DNA of 64,000 bases from Stomoxys calcitrans. Its lineage: Eukaryota > Arthropoda > Insecta > Diptera > Muscidae. This document shows positions 34,777 to 44,880 of this stretch, piece after piece (the first letter of the stretch is position 1; the number at the start of each line of letters is the position of its first letter). Location of the stretch: positions 129,464,962 to 129,528,961 of the forward strand of contig NC_081554.1 in NCBI RefSeq assembly GCF_963082655.1, in the 5' to 3' direction. The notes beneath the pieces are model-generated. The model saw only the letters and a program-made list of their open reading frames with translations. It did no database searches and was not told the DNA's origin. A program made the translations under genes and the position numbers.

Positions 34777-35259
34777 TAGTAACTAAAGAGTCATTCCATG
34801 ATACGGTCGCGTTTTTTGTCTGCTACAGAAATACAAACCAATCCTCCTAATCTAGGCGCTTTTTGGATGCTGGTAGGGTGTTGGGTAGGAGATATCTTCA
34901 TCCGGAACATCTTGCCATAGGAAGAAAAACGTCTCGGACTCTGAGTGAGTTTTAAAATCGATTAAATTAAATTGAATTTTTCAACAAACTCCATCGAAAC
35001 AATAATTTTTGACTGGAATAAACGACAGAGACAGCTTGTTTGTGTGTTGTTAAATCACTTTTTACAAATTTAACAACACCAGCTGGTCGTTTCTGCCAAA
35101 TAGTGATTGTGGGTTGCCTACTACCTTTACATAGCTTGGTCGCATAAAAAAGTAGTCTGACGATATCAGCTGTTGGTAATGTCGCGCGTATATGGCGTGT
35201 TTACACAAAGCGCATATACTGCATTATCGACACTAAATACCCACTGATAGCCGTTAACT
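34777..35259 (+). promoter_or_regulatory. Jockey 5' untranslated region / putative internal promoter
   Basis: The region begins within 20 bases of a GTCATTCC sequence, similar to the initiator (TCATT) used by internal promoters of Jockey-clade elements. No TATA box is obvious. Such elements carry their promoter within the transcribed 5' end. This call rests on position and family knowledge. Confidence 0.35.
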
Positions 35260-36741
35260 ATGAATATGAGCGAGGACATAACCCCAAGAAACAGTATTGG
35301 TTCGCTGAGAGTAAGCAAGCTCCAGCAATTAGAAAAGGCAAACGCCGAGCTGTCAGCGAGAAGCCAAAAATATGAAAGATTGTGCTTTCAACTTCAAAAA
35401 GATGTCGAAACCCTGAAAGGGCAAATTAATCAAAACCAATGTTCTGAGTCGTTTCAAACAGACGAAGAAGAACTTGCAAATGAAGTTGGCCGTTTTGAGA
35501 ACCACCAACAAAATATTGCCGAAAGCATTGTAACAACCCCAAATCCAACAGGTGAATGGCAAACAGTCCAAAAGAATAAACGACATAGAGAAAGTCCAAA
35601 CCAATCTAATGCCAACAAAAAGCAAGCTACAGTAAACGAATACTGGCTTGGAAAAAGTAATCCAGCTTCTGAAAATCAATTTGCAATTCTGGATAGCCAG
35701 GCAATGAGTTCAAATTTACAAACTGATGCTAATTCAAATTTACTTGAACATTCCAAACCACCACCAATCTTTGTGGATAAGGTTGGAAATATTCAGCCAT
35801 TGATGTCGCTTCTTTCCCAATGCGTACCAAATCAATACGAAATCAAGTCTCTTCGTAATGATCAGATAAAAATAATGTCAAAGACCCATGAAACATATAA
35901 AATAATTGTTGAAGAACTTCAAAAAAAGGATACAGAATTCCATACCTACAAACCGAAAAATGAAAGAGGGTTCAAAGTGATTCTCAAAAATATTCATCCA
36001 ACTGTAGATGTGGAAGAACTGAAGGATGAGCTTCTGAAAGAAGGTCACGAAGCCACCAATGTATGGAATATTAAGAATAGATATTCTAAAAAACCACTAC
36101 CATTATTCGAAATAACGTTATCCACGAAACCAAACAATAAAAATATTTTTTCTGTCACAAGACTTATGAATACTATTGTTAAATTTGAAGCACCTCGTCC
36201 AAAGAAAACCATACCACAATGCGCAAACTGTCAACAATATGGCCATACTAAAACTTATTGCAGAAAAAAATCTGTTTGTATCAAATGTGCTGGTAGTCAT
36301 GACTCAAAGTCTTGTGTACGTAAAAATTGGGCTAGCGAAGTGAAATGTGCCCTATGAGAAGGAAACCACCCAGCAAACTATAAAGGTTGCAACATTTATA
36401 AACAACTTTTTCAAAAACACTTTCCAACTCAAAGAACAAATAGAGAAAGACAAGCCATAACTTCCCAAGCAATCACAGAACAATCAAATCTAACAGCTCC
36501 AGCTTCATACTCCAATGCTGTCACCAACTCCACAAACGTCCAAAATATTATAAACCAGAACCCTACTCTTCAATCTCACTCCCAACACCCACAAAGCCAG
36601 CCAACACTACAACAACAACCTATATGTAACCCTAATGTCTCCAACATTAAGGAAATGCTTACCAGCCTCAATGCCCTAATGCAGCAAATGACCAGCCTTA
36701 TTTTGAATGTTACTGCTCAACTTTCACAGATTACCATATGA
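35260..36741 (+). pseudogene. Jockey ORF1 (gag-like nucleic-acid-binding protein), one stop
   Basis: ORF1 proteins coat element RNA and form the ribonucleoprotein. The first 60 residues contain a heptad-like, probably coiled-coil stretch (VSKLQQLEKANAELSARSQ). After a polar linker comes the domain typical of Jockey ORF1, with KNERGFKVILKNIHP near residue 235. Zinc knuckles follow: C-X2-C-X4-H-X4-C at residues 321-334 and C-X2-C-X3-H-X4-C at 340-352. A third begins at Cys363, but TGA at 36,355-36,357 (codon 366) stands where its second Cys should be. Beyond the stop the same frame stays open for 127 codons (EGNHPANYKGC, then a Gln/Ser-rich tail) to a TGA overlapping the ORF2 ATG. The product is thus 365 residues, without knuckle 3 and tail, unless read through. 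Confidence 0.9.
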
Positions 36742-39404
36742 GTCAACTCAACATAGTTTTCTGGAATGCAAATGGCTTGTCAAACCATATATTAGAAGTA
36801 AAGGAATTCCTAAGAACAAGACAGATAGATGTAATGCTAATTTGTGAGACACACTTTACACAAAAATCTCATCTTTTAATTCCACAATATGATTTTTATC
36901 ATGTAAATCACCCTGACAGCAAAGCAAGAGGAGGATCGGGGATCCTAATAAGAAAAACCATAAAACATCACCAAGGAACACATTATTGCGCGCAAGAGAT
37001 ACAAGCAACTAACATTATAGTAGAAGACTGGCTTGGACCATTAACCATCTCCTCAATTTACTGCCCACCGAAACATAACATTAAAAAAGATTTATACATT
37101 AGTTTCTTCAGATCACTTGGAAACAAATTCTTAGCTTGTGGTGACTACAATGCTAAACATCCTCTATGGGGCTCCCGACTTACATCTCCAAAGGGAAAAC
37201 AACTGTTTTACGCCATCAAAGAACTGAACTTGAACGTTAAATCCTCTGGTACCCCAACATATTGGCCCACTGATGTAAATAAAACCCCAGATCTAATTGA
37301 TTTTTGTGTCTCAAAGGGTATCCCCGAAGGATCACAAAATTGCACATCGATCTGTGAACTCTCTTCCGACCATTCACCGGTTCTCCTTACCGTGCATTGC
37401 AAATATATAATACAGGACCAAAAATGTACATTACACAATAAGAAAACCAATTGGCACTATTTTCGGTATCTTTTAAGTACGAATCTAAGTGAGAACATTC
37501 CTCTTAAAACAGACGAAGATTTAGTAGATGCAGTGGAACATCTAGTCCGCAATATTCAACTAGCGTCATGGAATGCAACACCTCAGAAAAGTTTCTCCAT
37601 AAATCACACTACTCCAACAAACGTCTTGAAAAAACTTTTCATTAAACGGAAAGCGAAGAAAACGTGGCAAAGAACGCGATCTCCTGATGATAAGAGGAAA
37701 CTAAACAAAGCAACAGCCGAACTCAAACTTCTTCTACAGAATATACAAAATGAAAATTTTGAAAAAAATATTCAGGGTCTTGGTCCAAACAAGTCTACAG
37801 ATTATTCCCTGTGGAAAGTGACCAAATCTATCAAGAGATACCCAAAAATAAATCACCCAATAAGAAAACCCGATAGTTCTTGGACAAAGAGTAACTTAGA
37901 AAAAGCAACTACATTTGCAAACCACTTATCTGATGTATTTACCCCAAATACAAATGAAGTTGTACCAGAAAATATTAAAAAAATCCTAGATGAAACCCAC
38001 CAACTTGATCTGCCCATTAAAAAATTTTCGAAGGCTGAAGTTATTAAAGTTATCAACACCCTTAAAGCAAATAAAGCACCTGGTTATGATTTGATTACAC
38101 CAACTATCTTAAAAGAACTTCCTGCAAATGCTTTAAATTTATTGACCTACATATACAACGCATGCTTGACTCGATGCTTTGTACCCCCGCAATGGAAGGT
38201 TGCGCAAATAACAATGATTCAAAAACCTGGCAAACCCACAGACCAAGTAAAGTCTTATCGTCCAATTAGTCTGCTGTCTGTACTTTCCAAAGTTCTTGAA
38301 ATTCTATTTTTAAAGCGATTAACGCCAATTGTAAATCAAAAAGAACTTATCCCTGACCATCAATTTGGGTTCAGGAAAAATCACGGCACAATAGAACAAA
38401 TCCATCGTCTGGTTGAAACAATACACAACGCGTTTGAATCCAAAGAATCTTGTACAGCTGCATTCCTGGATATATCGCAAGCATTTGATAAGGTATGGCA
38501 CGAGGGCTTACTTTACAAAATAAAAAAGCTGTTACCAATCAATTTTTATCTGTTTATTAAATCGTATATTAACGATCGGCATTTTTATGTTCAAGAAGCC
38601 GGTGAAGCAAGTACCATCAAGAATATTCGTGCCGGTGTACCACAAGGTAGTGTACTTGGTCCACTGCTATATCTCTTATTTACAGCTGACCTTCCACGAT
38701 CACAGAATGCTGTGATCGGGACTTTCGCTGATGATACAGCGGTATTAGCTGTCAGTAAAGATGCACAAAAAGCGAGTAATGCCCTCCAAAAGTACTTAAA
38801 CACGTTATCGGTATGGCTACGTGAATGGCGTATAAAAGCCAATGAGTCAAAATCTACCCAAGTTACATATACATTGAAACATGCCACATGTCCCCCTGTT
38901 CAATTGAACCAAATTGAGATCCCACAGAAAGATGAAGCCCTATATCTTGGAATTTATCTAGATAGAAAACATAAATGGAAGAAACACATCCAAACTAAAA
39001 GAAAGGCTCTCGATATTCAACTGAGAAAAATGAAATACCTAATTGGATACCGCTCGAAACTCTCTTTGGAAAACAAAATCCTCATATACAAATGCATATT
39101 AAAACCAATCTGGACATATGGCATCCAATTATGGGGGACCGCCTCAAATACCAATATAAAATTACTGCAACAGTTTCAATCTAAAGTACTAAGAATAATT
39201 ACAAATGCCCCAACATACGTTACCAACGAACGCCTACATAAGGATCTAAACATAAAAACAGTAAAGGAAGAGATTTCATCGCAATTAATGTCATATAAAT
39301 TAAGAATTGACGACCATCCAAACCCCCTAGCGGCCAACTTAATGTCAAATCGGGAAACTTTTACAAGGCTAAAACGAAAAGCACCACAAGATCTAATCGC
39401 ATAA
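36738..39404 (+). CDS. Jockey ORF2: endonuclease-reverse transcriptase, intact
   Basis: This 888-residue frame has no stop. It starts at the ATG that overlaps the ORF1 terminator. The APE-type endonuclease occupies roughly residues 1-225: FWNANGL (8-14), CETH with catalytic Glu37, GDYNAKHPLWGS (135-146) and SSDHSP with Asp211-His212. The reverse transcriptase spans about 440-720: NKAPGYDLIT (about 444), YRPISLLSV (507), AAFLDISQAFD (Asp578), GVPQGSVLGPLL (about 632), FADD (663-666, the catalytic pair) and YLGIYLDRK. The C-terminal third has WTYGIQLWG, typical of Jockey, and no RNase H. The length is close to Drosophila jockey-type ORF2. All catalytic residues I can check are present, so an active enzyme is plausible. 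In the cell it would nick target DNA and prime reverse transcription there. Confidence 0.95.
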   Translation: MSQLNIVFWNANGLSNHILEVKEFLRTRQIDVMLICETHFTQKSHLLIPQYDFYHVNHPDSKARGGSGILIRKTIKHHQGTHYCAQEIQATNIIVEDWLGPLTISSIYCPPKHNIKKDLYISFFRSLGNKFLACGDYNAKHPLWGSRLTSPKGKQLFYAIKELNLNVKSSGTPTYWPTDVNKTPDLIDFCVSKGIPEGSQNCTSICELSSDHSPVLLTVHCKYIIQDQKCTLHNKKTNWHYFRYLLSTNLSENIPLKTDEDLVDAVEHLVRNIQLASWNATPQKSFSINHTTPTNVLKKLFIKRKAKKTWQRTRSPDDKRKLNKATAELKLLLQNIQNENFEKNIQGLGPNKSTDYSLWKVTKSIKRYPKINHPIRKPDSSWTKSNLEKATTFANHLSDVFTPNTNEVVPENIKKILDETHQLDLPIKKFSKAEVIKVINTLKANKAPGYDLITPTILKELPANALNLLTYIYNACLTRCFVPPQWKVAQITMIQKPGKPTDQVKSYRPISLLSVLSKVLEILFLKRLTPIVNQKELIPDHQFGFRKNHGTIEQIHRLVETIHNAFESKESCTAAFLDISQAFDKVWHEGLLYKIKKLLPINFYLFIKSYINDRHFYVQEAGEASTIKNIRAGVPQGSVLGPLLYLLFTADLPRSQNAVIGTFADDTAVLAVSKDAQKASNALQKYLNTLSVWLREWRIKANESKSTQVTYTLKHATCPPVQLNQIEIPQKDEALYLGIYLDRKHKWKKHIQTKRKALDIQLRKMKYLIGYRSKLSLENKILIYKCILKPIWTYGIQLWGTASNTNIKLLQQFQSKVLRIITNAPTYVTNERLHKDLNIKTVKEEISSQLMSYKLRIDDHPNPLAANLMSNRETFTRLKRKAPQDLIA

Positions 39405-39584
39405 ATAAAATCTTTGTATAAATATTGTTCCTCAAACTGAAATTTATGTATGTATATGTTAAATGGATTGACCACTGGGTTAATACCATCTAAAAGAAAT
39501 TTAAAACACCAGAATAATGTTAAATATCAATGTTAGATAGATCGCATTAATAAAAATTACAAAAAAAAAAAAAAAAAAAAAAAA

Positions 39585-39595
39585 ATTTCTTTGGG
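39585..39595 (+). repeat. 3' target-site duplication of the Jockey insertion
   Basis: ATTTCTTTGGG follows the poly(A) run and matches 34,766-34,776 exactly. LINE-C coding sequence resumes right after it. Confidence 0.9.
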
Positions 39596-39722
39596 AACCT
39601 GTCTGATTTAGCGGATGTGAACATTCGCAAGTTATTAAAGCGATCTGAATGGTTCAGCGGTAGGAATTAGAAGGTATTAGAGTCGATGGCAACTGCCACT
39701 TAAACCTTACCTAACCTAATAT

Positions 39723-40976
39723 TGATTCAGGTCGTTGGGGATTGCAAATGAGTAATATAGGATCAGATTTAGATATAGCTCCCATATAAACGGATCTCCC
39801 GATATGATTTCATGAACCCCTGGAAGACGCGATTTTTTTTCGGGCGTTGCTTATGTATAAAATTTTACGGAACCTCATATATTGTCGATTTTTTGTTGTG
39901 ACAAATTGAATAAAATAATCACGCGATCGATGGTTAATTGTTTACCGTTTTTTGACTACTTTTTGCGTTACACTCACTACATTCGTACATAGAATCTCGC
40001 ATATTATCATATGTCAGTCGAATGCCAGTCATGGGATGATAGTCGTCATTATGAAATCAATTTGAAAGTATACTTCAGTGTTTGGTTAATCAATCGTCTT
40101 TTTTTCGGACTTTCGGATTGTTTTCATATATTCCTCTGCACCCCAGCCAGTCGTGTGTCTTTTCGTTGGCCTGTCATGTAGGTTCACATTTTTCATTTCA
40201 TTCTCCCGTCTGTTTGTTATGAAAGTGATTGATGTGTGGTTGGCGGCTGACTGGATGAATAGATGGATGGTTCCCGTTTTTGTGCTGGGCAATATTAATG
40301 TGGGGTATTTTGTAAAGACGGGAAAAAATGAATTTATTTTCAGTTGTCTTGTTGCTTTTTCTTTTTCACTCGCCAAAATAATAATTTCTTTAATGGATTT
40401 TCATAAGTCACACAACGATAGAAGGAAACGGGCCGAGAATACTTTAACAAATGCTTGGATATAGTTTCATGTTCTTAGAATGCTATCAATCACTTTAAAA
40501 TTTATGTAAAATTGGTATGTGTCTGTGGCATATAGCCGAAAGGCAAGAAAAAATGAATTTTGAGCGGCATGTTAAGAAGGTCTCAATAACATAGAGGAAT
40601 AAATGTCTGTCGTCTGTCCGACCATTTTGAAAGCAACGACATGATTAAGCACGTGGCTTGGCGCTACCTATTTATTGGGAAAATTAATCAAAAAGCTCAC
40701 ATTGAAAATGGTTATTTAAATATAGGCTTTCGGCAGATTAATAATGCTCTATCATTAATTATTTCATACATTTCTCATTTTTTTTTTTTGGCAAAAGTAA
40801 GTGATTTAATGGTCAAGTTTCTAAGGTTAAAATCTAGCCCAGGGTTAACTCAAAGGCATGTGCATTATAATTTGTTTCGAAGGTTAAGATGGAAAGTGTG
40901 AAAACGATACAGCACTATGTAAGTTGTTAAATCCCTTCACAAAGTATGACTGGTTTTGCCAGCGTCGAGCTAGTTT
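39723..40976. other. No gene seen; unique sequence with a family A scrap
   Basis: A short inverted family A-like piece (AGATATAGCTCCCATATAAAC, GATCTCCCGAT) lies near 39,765-39,830. The rest is unique AT-rich DNA. The 103-residue plus-strand frame at 40,153 is hydrophobic but has no recognisable domain and no partner, so I do not call it. Confidence 0.45.
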
Positions 40977-41049
40977 ATAAAGGGTGATTTTCTAAGAGCT
41001 ATATGAAAGTTTAATAAAAGCAAATAAATTAAATTCAGAAAAATGCATC

Positions 41050-41850
41050 AAATCTTTATTAGAGTCGATAGTACGGTCCACATAATTCAATGTTCGAAGC
41101 TTTTTTTCATGCAAATGTTGACCGTGACTGCGTCTCAAATGGTTCATACGCATAGTTCAATTTTGGCATGCTCTTTCCAACATTTCGGCCGGTATCTCAC
41201 AATGCGTCAATTAAAGCGGGCTTGTCTGTATAGACATGAGCTTTAACATAGCCCCACAAAAAAATAGTCTAAAGGCATTAAATCGCAAGATCTGGGCGGC
41301 CAATTGATCGGTCTTAAATGCGAAACAAAATTTTCACCGAACTCGCCTCTCAATAAGTCCAATGCTACGCGTGCTGTGTGGCATGTGGCACCGTCTGGCA
41401 TTAAATCGCAAGATCTGAGCGGCCAATTGATCGGTCTTAAATGCGAAACAAAATTTTCACCGAACTCGCCTCTCAATAAGTCCAATGCTACGCGTGCTGT
41501 GTGGCATGTGGCACCGTCTTGTTGAAACCACAAGTCATGCAAGTCATCTCTTGCATTTTGGGCAAAAAAAAGTTGGAAAATCAACAGTTACGTTACGATT
41601 CGCACCATCTTTGAAGAAGTACGATCCAACGATGCCACCTGCCCATAAACCGCACCAAACTGTGACTTTTTCTGGATGCATTGGTATCTTATTCAATGCT
41701 TCTGGCTGATCTTCACTCCTAAATTTACTATTTTGCTTATTTATGGATATAGCGCACGATGAACTTTCTTAACAGAGCACACATTTTGATAATAAAATTC
41801 AATAATTTGCAAGCGTTGTTCGTTTGTAAGACGAATCACTGTTAAATGTT
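41050..41850 (-). pseudogene. rosa-like transposase remnant with duplicated catalytic block
   Basis: Reading from 41,850 down: an N-terminal helix-turn-helix start (LTNEQRLQIIEFYYQN), then a deletion to EDQPEALNK near 41,710. MHPEKVTVWCGLWAGGIVG and SYFFKDGANRNVTVD follow. A one-base shift leads to the frame 41,584-41,243, which holds LWFQQDGATCHTARVALDLL (second Asp) and SCDLMPLDYF (third Asp). The 41-residue block from QDGATCH to SCDLMP is present twice in frame because of a 123-bp tandem duplication. After DYF another shift breaks the C-terminus, where KAHVYTDK-like sequence is readable. The protein is non-functional. Confidence 0.85.
41274..41519. repeat. 123-bp in-frame tandem duplication in rosa-like transposase
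   Basis: Units are 41,274-41,396 and 41,397-41,519. I find one difference between them (GATCTGGGCGG versus GATCTGAGCGG). 123 is 41 codons, so the reading frame continues through both. Near-identity in an otherwise decayed element means the duplication is recent. Confidence 0.93.
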
Positions 41851-42106
41851 TTACAATAAAACAAAACCAGTGTTGCCCAAAAGATTTTATCTAAAAAATC
41901 TCCCTTTACACATATTAATCTGTTTATGTTTATTCCTTACAACACAGTTCTAAAAACGTTTGAACCGATTTTCCGGAGATGCATAATGCAAGTGTTTCCA
42001 GTATTGATATACATCGCAATATCGGGTCATCTCCTCGCACCTAATTTCCAAAAATATACTTCCCAAACACCATGGATTTAATTTGAAATAAATCTTAAAC
42101 TTAGAT

Positions 42107-44880
42107 ATTTATACCCACCACCAAAGGATGGGGGTACATTCATTTTGTCATTCCGTTTGCAACACATCGAAATATCCATTTCCGACCCTATAAAGTATAT
42201 ATATTCTTGATCAACGTAAAAATCTAAGACGATCTAGGCATGTCCGTCCGTCTGTCTGTTGAAATCACGCTACAGTCTTTAAAAATAGAGATATTGAGCT
42301 CAAATTTTGCACAGATTCTTTTTTTTTTGTCCATGAGCAGGTTAAGTTCGAAGATGACCTATATCGGACTATATCTTGATATAGCCCCCATATAGACCGA
42401 TCCGCCGATTTATGGGTCTTAGGACCATAAAAGACACATTTTTTATCCGATTTCGCTGAAATTTGGGACAGTGAGTTGTGTTAGGCCCTTCGACATTCTT
42501 CGTCAATTTGGCCTAGATCGTTCCAGATTTGGATATAGCTGCCATATAGACCGATCCTCCGATTTAGGGTCTAAGGCCCATATAAGCCACATTTTTCATC
42601 AGACTTCGCTGAAATTTGGGACAGTGAGTTGCGTTAGGCCCTTCGACATTCTTCGTCAATTTGGCTCAGATCAATTCAGATTTGGATATAGCTGTCATAT
42701 AGACCGATCTGCCGATTTAGGGTCTTTGGCACATAAAGGCCACATTTATTATCCGATTTTGCTTAAATTTGGGACAGTGAGTTGTGTTAGGCCCTTCGAC
42801 ATCCTTCGTCAATTTGGCTCAGATCGGTCGAGATTTGGATATAATTGCCATATAGACCGATCCTCCGATTTAGGGTCTTAGGCCCAAAAAAACCACATTT
42901 ATTATCCGATGTCTCCGAAATTTGGGACAGTGAGTTGTGTTTGGCCCTTCGATATCCGTCGTTAATATGGACCAAATCGGTTCATATTTGGATATAGCTG
43001 CCATATACACCGATCCTCCAATTTTGGGTCTTAGGCCCATAAAAGCCACATTTATTATCCGATTTTGATGAAATTCGGGATAGTGAATTGCGTTAAGCCC
43101 GTCGACATCCTTCGTCAATTTGGCCCAGATCGGTCCAGATTTGGATATAGCTGCCATATAGACCGATCCTCTGATTTGGGGTCTTAGGCTCATAAAAGCC
43201 ACATTTATTATCCGATTTTGCTAAAGTTTGGGACAGTGAGTTGTGTAAGGCCTTTCGACATCTTTCTTCAATTTGGCCCAGATCAGTTCAGATTTGGATA
43301 TAGCTGCCATATAGACCGATTTCTTGATTTAAGGTTTTGCGCCCGTAAAATGCTCAATTATTGTCTGATGTCGCCGAAATTTAGGACAGTGAGTTAGGTT
43401 AAGCCCCTTGACATACTTCTGCAATACCGCACAAATCGGTCCAGATTTGGATATAGCTGCCACATAGACCGAGATCTAGGTTTTAGGTTTTGGGGCCATA
43501 AAAGACACATTCATTGTCCGATGTCGCTGATATTTGAGACAGTGCTTTGTGTTAGGCTCTTCGACATTCTGGTGCAAATTGGCCTTAATCGGTCCAGATT
43601 TGGATATAGCTGCCATGTAAACCGATATCTCGATTTAAAGTCTTGGCCTCATAAAAGGCGCATTTACAATCCGATTTCACTGAAATTTGATACAGTGACT
43701 AATGTTAGGCTTTTCGACATACGTATCGTATATGGTTCCGATCGGTTTATTTTTATACCCTCCACCACAGGATGGGGGGTATACTAATTTCGTCATTCTG
43801 TTTGTAACTACTCGAAATATTCGTCTGAGACTCCATAGAGTATATATATTCTTGATCGTCGCGACATTTTATGTCGATCTAGCCATGTCCGTCCGTCTGT
43901 CTGCCGCTTCAAATTTTGCACAAATACTTTTTACTAGTGTAGGTCGGTTGGTATTGTAAATGGGCCATATAAACCGATCTTGGGTTTCGACTTCTTTAGC
44001 CTCTAGAGGGCGCAATTCTTATCCAATTTGACTGAAGTTTTGCACATAGTGTTTAAGTGCCACTTCTAACAACTGTGCTAAGAATGGTAGAAATCGGTCC
44101 TTAACCTGGTATAGCTGTCATATAAACTGATCTTGGGTCTTGACTTCTTGAGCCTCTAGAGAGCGCAAATCTTATCCGATTTGAATGAAATTTTGCCCGA
44201 CGTGTTTTTTTATGATATCCAACATCTGTGCTGAGTATGATTCAAATCGGTTCATAACCTGATATAGCTGCCATATTAACCGATCTTGGATCTTGACTTC
44301 TTGAGCCTCTAGAGGTCGCAATTATTATCCGATTTGCCTGAAATTTTGTACGACGGATTCTCTCATGACCATCAACATACGTGTTTATTATGGTCTGAAT
44401 CGGTCTATAGCCCGATACAGCTCCCATATAAATCGATCGCTCTATTTTACTTCTTGAGCCCCCAAAGGGCGCAATTCTTGTTCGAATTGGCTGACATTTT
44501 ACACAGGTCTCCAACATATAATTTAATTGTGGTCTAAACCGGATCATATCTTGGTATCGCTCTAATAGCAGAGCAAATCTTTTCTTATATCATATATTTG
44601 CCTAAGAAGAGATGCCGGGAAAAGAACTCGACAAATGCGATCCATGGTGGAGGGTATATAAGATTCGGCCCGGCCGAACTTAGCACGCTTTTACTTGTTA
44701 GATATAGCTACTGTACTTATTAGTATTTGGTCCAAATAGGAACATATTTTTATATAACTTATATGGGACATAAGGTATGAAATTTTCACCGAATTTTGAT
44801 GAAAGGTGGTTTACATATATACCCGAGGTGGTGGATATCCAAAGTTCGGCCCGGCCGAACTTAACGCCTTTTTACTTGTT
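42107..44880 (-). repeat. Family B copy 3, inverted, long exact array, with nested A copy
   Basis: On the minus strand the head is at 44,880 (CAAGTAAAAAGGCG, TTCGGCCGGGCCGAA) and the terminus at about 42,107 (GGTGGTGGGTATA). The landmark GGATATA lies at 42,531, 42,684, 42,837, 42,990, 43,143, 43,296, 43,449 and 43,602: eight units at exactly 153-bp steps. Units at 42,822-42,862 and 43,128-43,168 contain GATCGGTC and GACCGATC as perfect 8-bp inverted arms. Family A copy 12 is inserted at 43,754-44,698. Plus-strand open frames with a 51-residue repeat are translations of the array. Confidence 0.93.
43754..44698 (-). repeat. Family A copy 12, nested inside B copy 3
   Basis: The A copy runs from the inverted terminus TATACCCTCCACCA (43,754) to the inverted head GCTTTTACTTG (44,698). 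Left flank GATCGGTTTATTTTT and right flank AGATATAGCTACTG rejoin into the uninterrupted B sequence seen at 56,620-56,640 on the other strand. This defines the element as about CAAGTAAAA to GGGTATA, inserted in an A-run. Confidence 0.9.

Larger units (their letters stand above)
34777..39584 (+). mobile_element. Full-length Jockey-clade non-LTR retrotransposon
   Basis: About 4.8 kb lies between exact 11-bp target duplications. The order is a 483-base 5' untranslated region, ORF1 (35,260-36,741), ORF2 (36,738-39,404), a short 3' untranslated region with AATAAA-type signals near 39,404 and 39,550, and a 24-base poly(A) tail. The two ORFs overlap by ATGA, which suggests coupled or reinitiated translation of ORF2. 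There is no RNase H domain, which fits Jockey. Full length, an intact ORF2 and a clean duplication make it the youngest-looking insertion in the window. It sits in a decayed LINE-C. Confidence 0.93.
30600..39722 (+). mobile_element. LINE-C copy 1, split by a Jockey insertion
   Basis: The RNase H-type LINE occupies about 30,600-34,776 and resumes at 39,596-39,722. Between lies a full Jockey-clade element bounded by an 11-bp duplication. Reading across the duplication, the C-terminal frame continues from SFL to GNLSDLADVNI, which confirms a single original gene. The 3' end is TTACCTAACCTAA, without poly(A). The domain order ORF1, endonuclease, reverse transcriptase, RNase H places it in the I/LOA/R1-like group. 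The copy is decayed. Confidence 0.85.
40980..41906 (-). mobile_element. Tc1/mariner-superfamily transposon, rosa-like, decayed
   Basis: The left end AAGGGTGATTTTCTAAGAG (40,980) and the inverted right end, read on the minus strand as AAGGGAGATTTTTTAGAT from 41,906, form imperfect TIRs. TA flanks both sides (40,978-40,979 and 41,907-41,908). The length is 927 bp. The transposase is on the minus strand. The spacing between the second and third Asp is 41 residues, which is the signature of the rosa (DD41D) group, a mariner relative described from fruit flies. Confidence 0.8.

Noticed and set aside
39708..39722. CCTAACCTAA as interstitial telomere repeat
   Set aside because: It is the 3' tail of LINE-C and LINE-E, found in the same position at other copies; there are only two repeats.
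40153..40464. 103-codon hydrophobic open frame
   Set aside because: No signal or domain support; AT-rich chance frame overlapped by an antisense one of similar length.
42471..42881. Plus-strand frame with a 51-residue CVRPFDILRQFG repeat
   Set aside because: It is antisense to family B and comes from the 153-bp period. No start context, domain or conservation supports a gene.
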